64,000 nt of DNA from G964291335 sp964291335 (GTDB lineage: Bacteria; Chloroflexota; Dehalococcoidia; Lucifugimonadales; UBA3495), in contig OZ219748.1 in NCBI GenBank assembly GCA_964291335.2, positions 1,240,001 through 1,304,000 of the forward strand, given 5' to 3'. A model generated the notes under the pieces. It saw only the letters and a program-made list of their open reading frames with translations, searched no databases and was not told the origin of the DNA. This document shows, piece after piece, positions 7,915-19,214 of this stretch. Both the position numbers and the translations under genes were made by a program. Every line of letters begins with the position of its first letter. The stretch's first letter is position 1.

Positions 7915-8958
7915 TTATTCCCCGGGGCCGAACAGCTGGGGCAAATCCACCACCTCCGCCGTACCCTGACCGGGGGCCGACAGGGTCAGCCGGGCCCCGG
8001 CCGCCGCCTGGCCGGCGCGGACATAACCCAGCCCGATTAACTCGCCGGTCGCCGGCAGGGTCGCCAGCGAGGTTACCTGGCCCACCCGGCGCCCGTCCTG
8101 TTCCAGCGCCGCCCCTTCCGCGGCCGCCGCCCCCGGCGAAAACCGCAGCCGCGCCAGCCGCCGCTGCACCTTCCGGTAAGTATCCAGCCGGGCGATCACC
8201 TCCTGACCGATGTAGCAGCCCTTGGCAAAGTCCACTGCGCCAATCAACCCGGCCTCCAGCGGGTTATACGCCTCGCCCAGCTCCCGGCCATAGCGGGGCA
8301 CCCCTTGCTGCACCAGCGCCGTCCGGCCGGCCTCCTGGCCCACCGGAACCGCGCCGGCCGCGGTCAGGGCCGCCCAAACCCTGGGCGCGTCGGCGCGCGA
8401 TACCAGCGCCTCCCAGGCCGGCAGCCGGCCCCAGGGCCGGTTGATCAGCAGCGCCTTGCCGCCGGCTATTTCGGCCGGCGCAGCAGAGTAACTTTCCGGC
8501 GGGCCGCCCGGCCCGGCGGCCGCGCCGTCGGGCGCCGCCGCCATGGCCGCGGCCAGGACGCGGCCGCTTTCGGGGCCGCAGACGGTCAGCAGGGCCGTTT
8601 CCGGCGTCAGGTCTGCAACGGCCAGGTCTTCCAGGATAGTGTACTGATCCAGCCACCCGGTTATCGCCTCCGGCCGGCCGGGGCTGGTCAGCAGCAGCGC
8701 GTGGTCGCCCATATTGACCACGCCCAGCAGGTCCAGAATGCGCCCCCGGTCGGTGGTCAGGATGGTCGGCGCGCCGCCGCCCGGCGGCAGGTTGACCACC
8801 CGGTTGGTGGAAAGCCGGTTAATCAGGTCCAGCGCATCCTCGCCGGTGGCCATGAGCCGGCCGGCGGCGGAGTTGTCGTACAGCCCGGCCCCCTCGTTAA
8901 TCGCCTGATACTCGGCGGCAGCGTCGCGGTAAACCCGGGGCAAAGCATCAACCGGCAT
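7915..8958 (-). CDS. ygfZ: YgfZ/GcvT-like folate-binding protein
   Basis: 347 residues from ATG 8958 with AAGGAGG eight bases upstream. The hallmark KGCYIGQE near residue 238 defines YgfZ, separating it from aminomethyltransferase GcvT. The N-terminal half has the GcvT folate-binding layout (YDNSAAGRLMATGEDALDLINRLSTN). The family is linked to repair or maturation of Fe-S proteins and to tRNA modification. No glycine-cleavage genes are nearby, which supports YgfZ over GcvT. Confidence 0.88.
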   Translation of the reverse strand: MPVDALPRVYRDAAAEYQAINEGAGLYDNSAAGRLMATGEDALDLINRLSTNRVVNLPPGGGAPTILTTDRGRILDLLGVVNMGDHALLLTSPGRPEAITGWLDQYTILEDLAVADLTPETALLTVCGPESGRVLAAAMAAAPDGAAAGPGGPPESYSAAPAEIAGGKALLINRPWGRLPAWEALVSRADAPRVWAALTAAGAVPVGQEAGRTALVQQGVPRYGRELGEAYNPLEAGLIGAVDFAKGCYIGQEVIARLDTYRKVQRRLARLRFSPGAAAAEGAALEQDGRRVGQVTSLATLPATGELIGLGYVRAGQAAAGARLTLSAPGQGTAEVVDLPQLFGPGE

Positions 8959-9190
8959 GGGCAAACCCTCCTTCACGGCCTTAAACGGCCATCGGCAGCT
9001 CCCCTTTATTCTACCGGCCCGGCCCGCAAATGGGAATGTCCCGCCGGCCGGCGCCGGCAACGGGTAACCCGGTTTATGCTATAGTTAGGTCGGCCCGGGG
9101 GTTGACCCGGCTGAAGACGCTGCCGGTTTATATTCTATGCGCCGGGAAAAGGGAAATTCCGGGAGTAACAGGAACAAGGAGACGTTGGCC

Positions 9191-9937
9191 TTGCGAAAAC
9201 GCGTGGTGTATGCTCTGGGGTTGCTGCTGCTGGCGGGGAGCCTCATCCCCGTGCTGGCCGCCTGCGGGGGAACGGATAAGGTGGTGATTGCCACTACCGG
9301 CGACTACCACCCCTTCGGCTTTGTTGACGTTGAAGGTCAGATAGTCGGCCTGGAGCGGGAAATGGGAGACGAGCTTTGCCGCCGCGCCGGGTTGCAGTGC
9401 GAGTGGATTTTGAATGATTGGGAAACGATGATTCCCGACCTGGTGGCGGAAGAGTTCGACGTAATCCTGTCCGGCATGAGCATTACCGCCAGGCGGGAAG
9501 AACAAATCGACTTCACCGAGGCGTACTACCCGCCCACGCCCTCGGTCTATCTGGCCCGGGCCGGCGCCGGCGATGAAGCCGTCCGGGGCAGAATCGGCGC
9601 CAGCGAGAACACCATCTACTCGGATTACTTTACCGAACTGGGCCGCCCCTTTGTGCCGCTGGGCAGTTCGGTGGATGTGGTCGAAGTATTGCTCCAGGGC
9701 CGGGTGGACGCCGTCATGGTGGACCATGGCTACGGGGTAGAAAAGCTGGCCGAGCATGCCGGACAACTGGCAATTGTAGGGCCCTCCGTATTGCTGGACC
9801 GGGGCCTCGGCATGGGCGTCCGCAAAGGCAGCGACCTGAAAGGCCGCCTGAACCAGGCCCTGGCTTCCATGAAGGCCGACGGTACGCTGAATACTTACAT
9901 CCTCAGTTGGATCGGCGAGGACGCCTCCACCTTTTAA
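9191..9937 (+). CDS. Solute-binding lipoprotein, amino-acid ABC transporter type
   Basis: 248 residues from a TTG at 9191 with AAGGAG nine bases upstream; an upstream ATG at 9137 is in frame but would bury the signal. The signal peptide (RKRVVYALGLLLLAGSLIPVLAAC) ends in a lipobox LAAC, so it is anchored outside the membrane. The mature part has SBP_bac_3 features: GDYHPFGFVD, VGLEREMGDELCRRAG, GMSITARREEQIDFTEAYY, and VDAVMVD. Binding of a polar amino acid is likely. No permease or ATPase is adjacent. Confidence 0.87.
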   Translation: MRKRVVYALGLLLLAGSLIPVLAACGGTDKVVIATTGDYHPFGFVDVEGQIVGLEREMGDELCRRAGLQCEWILNDWETMIPDLVAEEFDVILSGMSITARREEQIDFTEAYYPPTPSVYLARAGAGDEAVRGRIGASENTIYSDYFTELGRPFVPLGSSVDVVEVLLQGRVDAVMVDHGYGVEKLAEHAGQLAIVGPSVLLDRGLGMGVRKGSDLKGRLNQALASMKADGTLNTYILSWIGEDASTF

Positions 9938-10072
9938 CCGGCCGGATAATCAACCGACCCGGCTTTGGCCGGGTATTCCCCTGCCGGAACTTTTCTGCTA
10001 AAATCGGCAGTCGCCGCCCTCTGACAAGGCGGCCTGTTGCAACCAAACCGTTATAACCTGACGAGGCAAACA

Positions 10073-11950
<1,878 letters not shown>

Positions 11951-12014
11951 GCCGTCCTGGCTGACCGCCTGGCGTTGCGCCGGGTTCTGCCCAATACGCC
12001 TCAAATTGCCCGGT

Positions 12015-12054
12015 CGGCCGGCAATACACCGCAAGGGCGGTATATTGCCGGCCG
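12015..12054. terminator. Long inverted repeat after the surface-protein gene
   Basis: Stem CGGCCGGCAATA / TATTGCCGGCCG, continued inward by CCGC/GCGG around an AAGG loop. Lies in the 311-base gap between the surface protein and the DUF1800 gene. No T-run follows, so it may be a processing or protein-binding hairpin instead. Confidence 0.45.
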
Positions 12055-12157
12055 GAACTTCCCTGCGGCAGCCAGCCGGCGCCCCGGCGCCGGAACACCC
12101 CCCGGTAAGCGGCCCCTGCCGACCGGCCGCCGCCCGCGCCAACCAGCGCCCCCTTTG

Positions 12158-12187
12158 TTGACAATGGGTTGGGCGGTATCGCATAAT
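12158..12187 (+). promoter_or_regulatory. Sigma-70-type promoter for the DUF1800 operon
   Basis: TTGACA at 12158-12163 and CATAAT at 12182-12187, spacer 18. It sits 74 bases before the DUF1800 start codon. Confidence 0.65.
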
Positions 12188-12261
12188 GCAGCCCAGCCTG
12201 TAATCATTCGCTCCAAACAATGAGTTTGACAACAGGAGTTAAAGCGAGAGGAGGATTGGCT

Positions 12262-13662
12262 ATGGCAAACCAGGAAATTGCCTTGATGGCGCACCTGATG
12301 CGCCGAGCCGGGTTCGGCGCCACCCGCGAGGAACTGGAGGCCCGCTGCGCCCGCGGGTATGAAGCCACGGTGGAAGACCTGCTCAACCCCCGGGAGGAAC
12401 CCCTGGACCGCTTTGAGATGATGCGCTACCAACCCTGGACCTGGCGGCCCGGCACCCTGCCCGGCATGGGCGCCGCCGAATGGCTCTGGTTCATGCTTAA
12501 TACCAGGCGCCCCCTGGAAGAAAAAATGGTCCTCTTCTGGCACCACCTCTTCGCCACCGGCGTCTCCAAAGTGGACCATTACGACGAAATCCAGAACATG
12601 CTCGCCATGTTCCGGGAAAAGGGGATGGGCAACTACAAGGAACTGCTCCTTGCGGTGGCCAGAAACCCGGCCATGATTTACTGGCTGGATAACAACGAGA
12701 ACCACGCCGACGCGGTTAACGAGAACTGGGGCCGTGAGTTGCTGGAGTTGTTCAGTATGGGCGTGGGCAATTATACCGAGGTGGACGTGCGGGAATGCTC
12801 GCGCGCCTTTACCGGCTGGACGATGGACGCCAAGCTGCCCCGGGGCCCCCTGGGCCGCCACGACTGGCGCTTCGTTTACCGGCCGGAAGACCACGACGAC
12901 GGCGATAAGACTTTCCTGGGCGAAACCGGCAGCTTCAACGGCAATGACATCATCGACATCATTTGCCAGCACCCGGCTACCGCCACTTTCATCGCCCGCC
13001 ACCTTTACAACTACTTCGTGGCCGACGAAGCCCAGGTGCCAGCCTGGGCGGTAACTCCGCCGGCCGACCAGGACGCTATTGACGCTTTGGCCGACGCTTT
13101 CGTCGATTCCGGCTACGATATTCGTTCTACGCTGCGGGTTCTGTTCAATGCCGACTTCTTCAAGAATGCCCGCTTCGCCCGGCTGAAGAGCCCGGCGGAA
13201 GTGGTCGTCGGCACCCTGAAACTGGTGGGCGGCTCCGAATTTCCGGCGCCCGGCATTGGCGACCTGTCCCGGCAGCCCAACTATATGGGCCAGGACCTGA
13301 TGAACCCCCCCAGCGTAGAAGGCTGGCATACCGGCGCCGAGTGGATTAACAGCGGCTCCCTGATGCGCCGCATCAATTTCACCGCCGACATGGTGGGCGA
13401 CGCCTCCCGTCCCGGCGTGCAGTCCATCGTCAACCGCCTGCGCGGGCAGGGCAGCGCGGCGCCGGCCCGGTTCGTCGATACCTGCCTGGACCTGATGGGG
13501 CCAATGGAAGTAGATGGCGATACCCGCCAGGAACTGCTGGACCACGCCAATACCGGCGGCGACCTGCTTTGGGGCAGCCCGGATAACGACGCCCGCTCCA
13601 CCGAGCGGGTTACGGAAATGCTCCAGCTGATTGTTTCCCTGCGCGATTATCAGTACGCCTGA
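12262..13662 (+). CDS. DUF1800 family protein
   Basis: 466 residues from ATG 12262, AGAGGAGG eight bases upstream. Typical DUF1800 signatures: HLMRRAGFGAT at the start, EKMVLFWHHLFATG, NENWGRELLELFSMGVGNYTE, VRECSRAFTGW, and PPSVEGWHTG. No signal peptide is obvious. The biochemical role is not known; the family is nearly always paired with DUF1501, as here. Confidence 0.92.
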   Translation: MANQEIALMAHLMRRAGFGATREELEARCARGYEATVEDLLNPREEPLDRFEMMRYQPWTWRPGTLPGMGAAEWLWFMLNTRRPLEEKMVLFWHHLFATGVSKVDHYDEIQNMLAMFREKGMGNYKELLLAVARNPAMIYWLDNNENHADAVNENWGRELLELFSMGVGNYTEVDVRECSRAFTGWTMDAKLPRGPLGRHDWRFVYRPEDHDDGDKTFLGETGSFNGNDIIDIICQHPATATFIARHLYNYFVADEAQVPAWAVTPPADQDAIDALADAFVDSGYDIRSTLRVLFNADFFKNARFARLKSPAEVVVGTLKLVGGSEFPAPGIGDLSRQPNYMGQDLMNPPSVEGWHTGAEWINSGSLMRRINFTADMVGDASRPGVQSIVNRLRGQGSAAPARFVDTCLDLMGPMEVDGDTRQELLDHANTGGDLLWGSPDNDARSTERVTEMLQLIVSLRDYQYA

Positions 13663-13754
13663 ACCGCCGCCGGCGGGGGCGGCTGACCGAACCCCCGCCG
13701 GCGCCCCCCGCCACTCGTAAAACCGGATACCCAAGACGGCCAGGAGGAAAGGCA

Positions 13755-14882
13755 ATGTCCATAACCAGGAAAGATCCGGCGCTGGTGGTTTTGCAGCTGA
13801 CCGGAGGCAACGATTACCTGAATACCGTTATTCCCTACACCGACCCGCTTTACCGGGATAACCGCCCGGCGGTGGGCGTGGCGGAAGAGCGCATCCTTAA
13901 GCTGAACGACAAGGTCGGGATGCACCCGACCATGGCCCCCTTCAAGAATATGTACGACCAGGGCAAAGTAGCCATTATTCACAGTGTCGGTTACGCCAAT
14001 TCGCCCCGCTCCCATTTCCGCTCCATGGACATCTGGCATACCTGCGAGCCGGACAAGCTGGGCACCGAGGGTTGGCTGGGCCGCGCCACCAGGGAAATTG
14101 ACCCCCATAAAGAGAATGTGGTAACCGCCGTCAGCTTTGGCCCCAGCCTGCCCCGGGCGCTGGCCCTGCCCGGCGTTCCGGTGGCCTGCGTTGATGACCT
14201 GGCTTCCTTTGGCCTGCTGCCCGGCATCAGCGAAGCGGAACAGCGGGACAAGATTCTGGACCGGTTTACCCGCCTTTATTCCCCGACCATCGGCTCCGGC
14301 GCCGTAATGGATTACCTGGGCCAGACCGGCCTGGACTCTATGAAGGCTGCCGACATTCTGAAAACCGCCCCGGAGGTCTATTCCTCCAGTGTGGAGTACC
14401 CGGATACGCCCATCGCCGACAAGCTCAAGGGCATCTCGCAGGTGCACCAGGCCAACCTGGGCGCCCGGATTTTCTACTGCGACCACGGCAGCTTCGACAG
14501 CCACTCGAACCAGGTGGGAATGCACGACAAGCTGTGGACTGACGTTTCCCAGGCGGTGGAGAGTTTCTTTGACGACCTGCGGGAGCGCGGCGCCGCGGAT
14601 AACGTGATTATGCTGATGTTTACCGAGTTTGGCCGCCGGGTGCACGATAACGGTTCCGGCACTGACCACGGGGCCGGCGGCGTGGCCTTCCTGGTGGGCG
14701 ACCCGATTAAGGGCGGCGAGTATGGCGAGTACCCCTCGATGCGCCCCGAACACCTGGAGCAGGGCGACCTGGTTCCGGCCCTGGACTTCCGCAGCGTCTA
14801 TACCAGCATCCTGGAAGACTGGATGGGGCTGGACGCCATGCCGCTGGTCGGCGGTCAGTTCGAAAAGCCGGCCTATTTCTAG
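13755..14882 (+). CDS. DUF1501 family protein
   Basis: 375 residues, with CCAGGAGG upstream of ATG 13755. It begins VVLQLTGGNDYLNTVIPY, has HSVGYANSPRSHFRSMDIWHT, DHGSFDSHSNQ and TEFGRRVHDNGSGTDHGAGGVAFLVG, matching DUF1501, an alkaline-phosphatase/sulfatase-superfamily relative with conserved His/Asp metal ligands. It lacks the usual Tat signal. Co-transcribed with the DUF1800 gene 92 bases upstream; function unknown. Confidence 0.92.
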   Translation: MSITRKDPALVVLQLTGGNDYLNTVIPYTDPLYRDNRPAVGVAEERILKLNDKVGMHPTMAPFKNMYDQGKVAIIHSVGYANSPRSHFRSMDIWHTCEPDKLGTEGWLGRATREIDPHKENVVTAVSFGPSLPRALALPGVPVACVDDLASFGLLPGISEAEQRDKILDRFTRLYSPTIGSGAVMDYLGQTGLDSMKAADILKTAPEVYSSSVEYPDTPIADKLKGISQVHQANLGARIFYCDHGSFDSHSNQVGMHDKLWTDVSQAVESFFDDLRERGAADNVIMLMFTEFGRRVHDNGSGTDHGAGGVAFLVGDPIKGGEYGEYPSMRPEHLEQGDLVPALDFRSVYTSILEDWMGLDAMPLVGGQFEKPAYF

Positions 14883-14984
14883 TCTCCCGGGCTCACCCTT
14901 TGCGTCATCAGGCAAACGCCGCCCCGGACAAGGCATCTGGCCGCGGCGGCAGGCCGGCGCAGCAAATGAATTGGAGAGTGCATA

Positions 14985-16055
14985 ATGCTAACGCAAGTAG
15001 CAGCCGGGCGCACTTACGACTTCAGCCATGCAGTGGGCCGGGGCGCGCAATCGGGTATGGGCTTCAGCCAGCCCGTGGCCGCGGCGCTGGGCCCCGGCGA
15101 CTTGGTTTATGTGGTAAACCGGGGCAGCGAGGGCATCAGCAACGTTCCCTGGAACCGCACCGGCTACGGCGCCCGGGTTTCTCAACTTACCGTCGGCCCC
15201 GAATGGGGGCAGGAAGAGTTTCTGGGTGAATTCGCCAAATACGGCGATGGCGATGGCGAGTTTATCTGGGCCTCCGGCATCGTAACCGACCGCCAGGGCC
15301 GGCTTTACGTTTCCGATGAATGGCTTAACCGGATAACCGTCTATGACGCCGAGGGCGGCTTCATCACCCGCTGGAGCTGCCTGGAGCAGGACGACGGTCA
15401 GCCCCACGGCACGGCCAGCCTGGCCATCGATGGGCAGGATAACCTGTACCTGACCGACGGCCGCAGCCACCAGGTGCGCAAGTTCACCACCAACGGCGAG
15501 TTCGTCGCTTCCTGGGGCAGCCCGGGCAGCGGAAAAGGCCAGTTCAACGCCCCCTGGGGCGTTGCCACCGACCAGGCCGGCAATGTTTACGTCGCCGACC
15601 ACCGCAACCATCGCGTGCAGAAGTTCACCGGCGACGGCCAATGGCTGGCCCAGTTCGGCGAGCCGGGCGTCGGGCGGGGGCAGCTGCACCTGCCGGTTTG
15701 CGTGGCCGTGGACCCGGAAGGCGACGTTTACGTGGCTGACTGGAGCGACAACGGGCAGCACCCGGGCCGCGTACACATTTACGACGCTGCGGGCCGCTTT
15801 ATTATTACCCTGATTGGCGATGCGCAGGAACTTTCCCAGTGGGCCAGGCTGACGGTGGACGCCAACGCCGACTACATTAAACGCCGCCGCGAGGTGGGCA
15901 TACCGGGCCAGGAATCGGAATGGCGGTTCGCCCTGCCCACCGGTTTGGTCTATGACGCTGCGCAGGGTCGCCTGATGGTGGTGGACAGCCAGCGCAGCCG
16001 CCTGCAAATTTACAACAAGGTTCAGGGTTACATGGTTCCCCAGATGAACCTGTAG
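14985..16055 (+). CDS. NHL-repeat beta-propeller protein
   Basis: 356 residues. At least five NHL-type blades are visible, such as SGIVTDRQGRLYVSDEWLNRITVYDAEG and WGVATDQAGNVYVADHRNHRVQKFTGDG. No signal peptide or membrane segment. Such propellers bind proteins or small ligands, or act as lyases (peptidylamidoglycolate type); nothing shows which. It is the third gene of the DUF1800/DUF1501 group, 102 bases after the second. Confidence 0.82.
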   Translation: MLTQVAAGRTYDFSHAVGRGAQSGMGFSQPVAAALGPGDLVYVVNRGSEGISNVPWNRTGYGARVSQLTVGPEWGQEEFLGEFAKYGDGDGEFIWASGIVTDRQGRLYVSDEWLNRITVYDAEGGFITRWSCLEQDDGQPHGTASLAIDGQDNLYLTDGRSHQVRKFTTNGEFVASWGSPGSGKGQFNAPWGVATDQAGNVYVADHRNHRVQKFTGDGQWLAQFGEPGVGRGQLHLPVCVAVDPEGDVYVADWSDNGQHPGRVHIYDAAGRFIITLIGDAQELSQWARLTVDANADYIKRRREVGIPGQESEWRFALPTGLVYDAAQGRLMVVDSQRSRLQIYNKVQGYMVPQMNL

Positions 16056-16184
16056 GCCGGCCCTGGCCGGGCTATCCGGCGGCGCAGGGGCCGGCGTTCA
16101 CGGGGGCGGGTAAACCCATCCGCCTCCATAATTTTTTCCGCACAGTTACGGTAGAGCAGCCGGACGCGGGGCCGGGCAGGGTAT

Positions 16185-16511
16185 ATGGACCAGAAACGGG
16201 AAGCGTATTACTTGCAGTTGGCGGCGGAAAACCCCGAAATGCGGTGCGCCGAAGCCCCTGATGAGATTCTGGAGGCCTGCGCAGCGGAGGCTGAACCTAC
16301 CGCCTTCATGGAGGCGTTCCTGACCGCCGGCCATACCCAATGGCTGCTGCGGCATTACCGGCGGCGGCTGCCCCAGGCCTGGGTCAACAACAACATTCTG
16401 CAATTGTGGCTGCGCGCCTGCCGCCTGCATACCCGCAAACTGACCGGCGAGCCGGACTCCGATTGGGATAAACCCTTCTTCTCGGTGGAAGATATTACCG
16501 TTCAGGGTTAG
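16185..16511 (+). CDS. Hypothetical protein
   Basis: 108 residues, mainly helical and charged, with a Trp/Arg-rich middle (WLLRHYRRRLPQAWVNN). No family recognised. Upstream GGCAGGG is a weak site. Follows the NHL gene by 129 bases in the same direction. Confidence 0.5.
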   Translation: MDQKREAYYLQLAAENPEMRCAEAPDEILEACAAEAEPTAFMEAFLTAGHTQWLLRHYRRRLPQAWVNNNILQLWLRACRLHTRKLTGEPDSDWDKPFFSVEDITVQG

Positions 16512-16727
16512 CCGCGCCGGCTTACTTCGCCCCGACGGCGGCGCAAAGCCGGGGTTGCTCCCCCTGGCGGCCGGCGCGCCGGCCGTGGCCGATGCCGACC
16601 GTTCCGGGGTTGCCCCCTGCCGTCGGCGCACAAAGGGTTGCTTGTGCCGGTAACCCCGCGCCGGAAAAAGTCAGGGGCAGGATTGCAGCGAAGCCGGCCC
16701 CTGAACCAGGTTTGGCCCGGACTTTGC

Positions 16728-16760
16728 GGCGCCCGGCGTTCCGCAGGTCAGCCGGGCGCC
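16728..16760 (-). terminator. Hairpin downstream of rplL
   Basis: Stem GGCGCCCGGC / GCCGGGCGCC with a 13-base loop, 29 bases beyond the rplL stop. The rest of 16512-16788 shows only GC-rich short palindromes. No rpoB follows rplL, so this probably ends the ribosomal operon. Confidence 0.55.
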
Positions 16761-16788
16761 GTCCCTGCGGTTGCGCGGGCCGGTTAGG

Positions 16789-17169
16789 TTACCGCACCTC
16801 GGCGACTGCGCCGGCCTCTTCCAGCTTGGCCTTAATGCTGTCGGCCTCGTCTTTGGCCACGCTTTCCTTAATGCGGGCCGGCGCCGATTCCACCAGTTCC
16901 TTGGCTTCCCGCAGGCCCAGGGTAGTAATTTCCCGGGCGGCCTTAATGACGTTAATCTTGTTAGGGCCAATGTCCTGCAGGAACACGTCGAACTCCGTCT
17001 TCTCTTCCTCCGCCGGGGCGGCTTCGGCCGCGGCGGTTGGGGCGGCGGCAACGGCCACCGGCGCCGCCGCCGTAATGCCGAACTCCTCTTCCAGCGCCTT
17101 TACCAGATCCGCCAACTCCAGCACGCTCATACCCTTGATCGTTTCCAGCAGTTCCTCTTTAGTAGCCAT
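16789..17169 (-). CDS. rplL: 50S ribosomal protein bL12 (L7/L12)
   Basis: 126 residues. N-terminal dimer domain (LLETIKGMSVLELADLVKALEEEFGI), Ala-rich hinge, and C-terminal factor-binding domain (EKTEFDVFLQDIGPNKINVIKAAREITTLGLREAKELVE). Forms the stalk with L10. Last gene of the minus-strand ribosomal group. Confidence 0.97.
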   Translation of the reverse strand: MATKEELLETIKGMSVLELADLVKALEEEFGITAAAPVAVAAAPTAAAEAAPAEEEKTEFDVFLQDIGPNKINVIKAAREITTLGLREAKELVESAPARIKESVAKDEADSIKAKLEEAGAVAEVR

Positions 17170-17274
17170 GGGGCCTCCTTCGCGGTTACTTTTTCACAAG
17201 TGAGGTTAAAGGTCAATCGGTTCGCCGCCTGACGGGCTGCGGAACGACGCCGGGCGGCAGCCGCCGGCGCGTTG

Positions 17275-17814
17275 TCAGCTGGCGGCGGCGTCCCCTTCCA
17301 GCTGCCGTATGCGGGCCTGCAGCAGGCTGTCCAGGTTTTGCAGGGGGCCGTTAAGCGCGCCCAGCAGCCGGGAGACGGGGGACTGAAGCTGCCCCAGAAG
17401 GTTTGCCAGCATCTGCGGCCTGGGCGGCAGAGACGCCAGGCGTTCCACCTGGCCGGGGGGCAATGCCTCCCCGGCGCCCAGCACCGCCCCGTGAATCGCC
17501 AGCGGCGAGCGGGTTGCCCGAATGTAATCACTCACGGCGCGGGCGGCATCCACCGGGTCAGCGTAGCCAAAGGCGATGGCCGTCGGCCCTGCCACAATTT
17601 CCCGGAACTGGGGCATTTGCGCCGCTTCGGCCGCCAGGTTAGCCAGGGTATTTTTAACCACCACAAACTCCACCCCGGTTTCCCGCAGCCGCCGTCGCAG
17701 CGCAATCATCTCGTTGGCTGGAATGCCGGAATAGCCCGCCGCCAGCGCAATGGAGCAGCGTTCCAGCTTTTCCTTCAAGTCTGCCACACGCTCAATTTTG
17801 GCCGGTGTTGGCAA
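17275..17814 (-). CDS. rplJ: 50S ribosomal protein uL10
   Basis: 179 residues from a TTG at 17814 with GAGGAGG about eight bases upstream; a longer frame to 17877 would run through the leader hairpin. Family features: KIERVADLKEKLERCSIALAAGYSGI, RRRLRETGVEFVVVKNTLA and GPTAIAFGY. It anchors L12 dimers to the ribosome. Expression is probably controlled by the L10 leader just upstream. Confidence 0.95.
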   Translation of the reverse strand: MPTPAKIERVADLKEKLERCSIALAAGYSGIPANEMIALRRRLRETGVEFVVVKNTLANLAAEAAQMPQFREIVAGPTAIAFGYADPVDAARAVSDYIRATRSPLAIHGAVLGAGEALPPGQVERLASLPPRPQMLANLLGQLQSPVSRLLGALNGPLQNLDSLLQARIRQLEGDAAAS

Positions 17815-17825
17815 AGCGCTTACCT

Positions 17826-17990
17826 CCTCAATTAAAAATCCCTGCGCCCAGGTTAAGACGCAGGGAAGCCGGCGCAAAATGCGGTATTCCGGCGGTTCAG
17901 CTGCGCCTCGGCCGGCGCCCCGGAAACCTGGGGCTTTAGCTCCTTGTAAAGGAGACCGGCGGTCTTTGGCGTAACGGTTAATTCACAATC
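17826..17990 (-). ncRNA. Ribosomal protein L10 leader with attenuator
   Basis: On the minus strand the leader contains the conserved CGCCAAAGACCGCCGG... and AAGGAGCTAAAG elements of the L10-binding leader. It ends in a hairpin CCCTGCG / CGCAGGG (plus coordinates 17840-17846 and 17859-17865) followed by ATTTTT just before the rplJ ribosome-binding site. This fits autogenous control of rplJ-rplL by L10/L12 through premature termination. Exact ends are estimates. Confidence 0.72.
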
Positions 17991-18056
17991 GGGTTAAAGA
18001 CTATCAGCAGCCACCGGGCCTGTCCAGCCCGTGGTTTGGGTTTAAGTGGTTTGGGT

Positions 18057-18770
18057 TTAATCGGGTTTCAGGGCTTGCAGGGCGTTCAGGTCCAAAGGAA
18101 TGCCGGGGCCCATCGAAGAAGTGATGTAGGCCGAGCGCAGGAAGGCGCCCTTCACGGCGGCCGGCCGGGCCCGCAGCACCGAATCCACCAGCACGGCCAG
18201 GTTTTCCAGCAATTGCTCCGTCTCGAAACTGGCCTTCCCGAAAGGCGAATGGATAATCGCGGTTCGGTCGGTACGGTACTCCAGGCGGCCAGCCTTGGCT
18301 TCGCTGATTACCCGGCCCAGGTCCCGGGGCTGCACCATCGTGCCGGTGCGGGGGTTGGGCATCAACCCGCGGCGCCCCAGGATGCGCCCCAGCCGGCCTA
18401 TTTTAGGCATAATCTCCGGGGTAGCCAGGCCCACCTCAAAGCCGAGCCACCCGCCCTCAATCCGGGCAATCAGGTCATCGTCGCCCACATAATCGGCGCC
18501 GGCCTGGCGGGCCAGTTCCGCCCCCTCGCCGCTGGTAAAGACCAGAACGCGCACCTGCTTGCCCAGGCCATGGGGCAGGACGGTTACCTCGCGCACCATC
18601 TGGTCGGCGTGGCGCGGGTCGGCGCTGGTTCGAATATGCACTTCCAGGGTCTCGTCGAACCTGGTGTTAGCCAACTCTTTAAGCAGGTTAATGGCCTCCT
18701 CGGGCCGGTACAGCTTATCCGGTTCCACCCGCTCGGCCACGCTGGCATATCTACGGCTGTGTTTAGGCAT
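18057..18770 (-). CDS. rplA: 50S ribosomal protein uL1
   Basis: 237 residues. Signatures: LYRPEEAINLLKELANTRFDETLEVHIRT, and the L1 motif around MPKIGRLGRILGRRGLMPNPRTGTMV. Binds 23S rRNA at the L1 stalk and usually represses its own operon. Six bases separate it from rplK upstream. Confidence 0.97.
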   Translation of the reverse strand: MPKHSRRYASVAERVEPDKLYRPEEAINLLKELANTRFDETLEVHIRTSADPRHADQMVREVTVLPHGLGKQVRVLVFTSGEGAELARQAGADYVGDDDLIARIEGGWLGFEVGLATPEIMPKIGRLGRILGRRGLMPNPRTGTMVQPRDLGRVISEAKAGRLEYRTDRTAIIHSPFGKASFETEQLLENLAVLVDSVLRARPAAVKGAFLRSAYITSSMGPGIPLDLNALQALKPD

Positions 18771-18776
18771 ACTCGG

Positions 18777-19205
18777 CTAATCCTCTTCCACGCTGATTCC
18801 CATACTGCGGGCGGTGCCTTCAATAATCGCCATTGCCTGTTCCACCGAATTGGCGTTCAAGTCTTTCAGCTTGGTCTCGGCGATTTCCCGCAGGGCTTGT
18901 CGGCTGACGGCGCCGACCCGGCCCGAGCGGGCGTCGCCCATACCCTTGGCCACGCCGGCGGCCCGGCGCAGCAAGTCTGAAGCCGGCGGCGTGCGGGTAA
19001 CGAAGGTAAAAGAGCGGTCTTCAAACACCGTCAGGTGTACCGGCACAACAGTGCCGGCCTGGGCCGAAGTGCGCTCGTTATACTCCTTGACGAAGTTCAT
19101 TATGTTGACGCCATGCTGACCCAGAGCCGGGCCCACCGGCGGCGCCGGAGTAGCCTTGCCGGCCTCCAGTTGCAGCTTGATGATTGCTCTGACCTTTTTT
19201 GCCAC
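18777..19205 (-). CDS. rplK: 50S ribosomal protein uL11
   Basis: 142 residues. MAKKVRAIIKLQLEAGKATPAPPVGPALGQHGVNIM is the classic N terminus; the C-terminal domain ends ARSMGISVEED. It binds the GTPase-associated rRNA region. Gene order nusG-rplK-rplA is the standard one. Confidence 0.97.
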   Translation of the reverse strand: MAKKVRAIIKLQLEAGKATPAPPVGPALGQHGVNIMNFVKEYNERTSAQAGTVVPVHLTVFEDRSFTFVTRTPPASDLLRRAAGVAKGMGDARSGRVGAVSRQALREIAETKLKDLNANSVEQAMAIIEGTARSMGISVEED

Positions 19206-19214
19206 CCGGCCCTC

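Noticed and set aside
7915..8958. Aminomethyltransferase GcvT
   Set aside because: KGCYIGQE is the YgfZ mark and no glycine-cleavage genes are near.
12001..13755. 584-residue minus-strand frame opposite the DUF1800 gene
   Set aside because: Shadow of DUF1800 coding; no motifs or ribosome-binding site.
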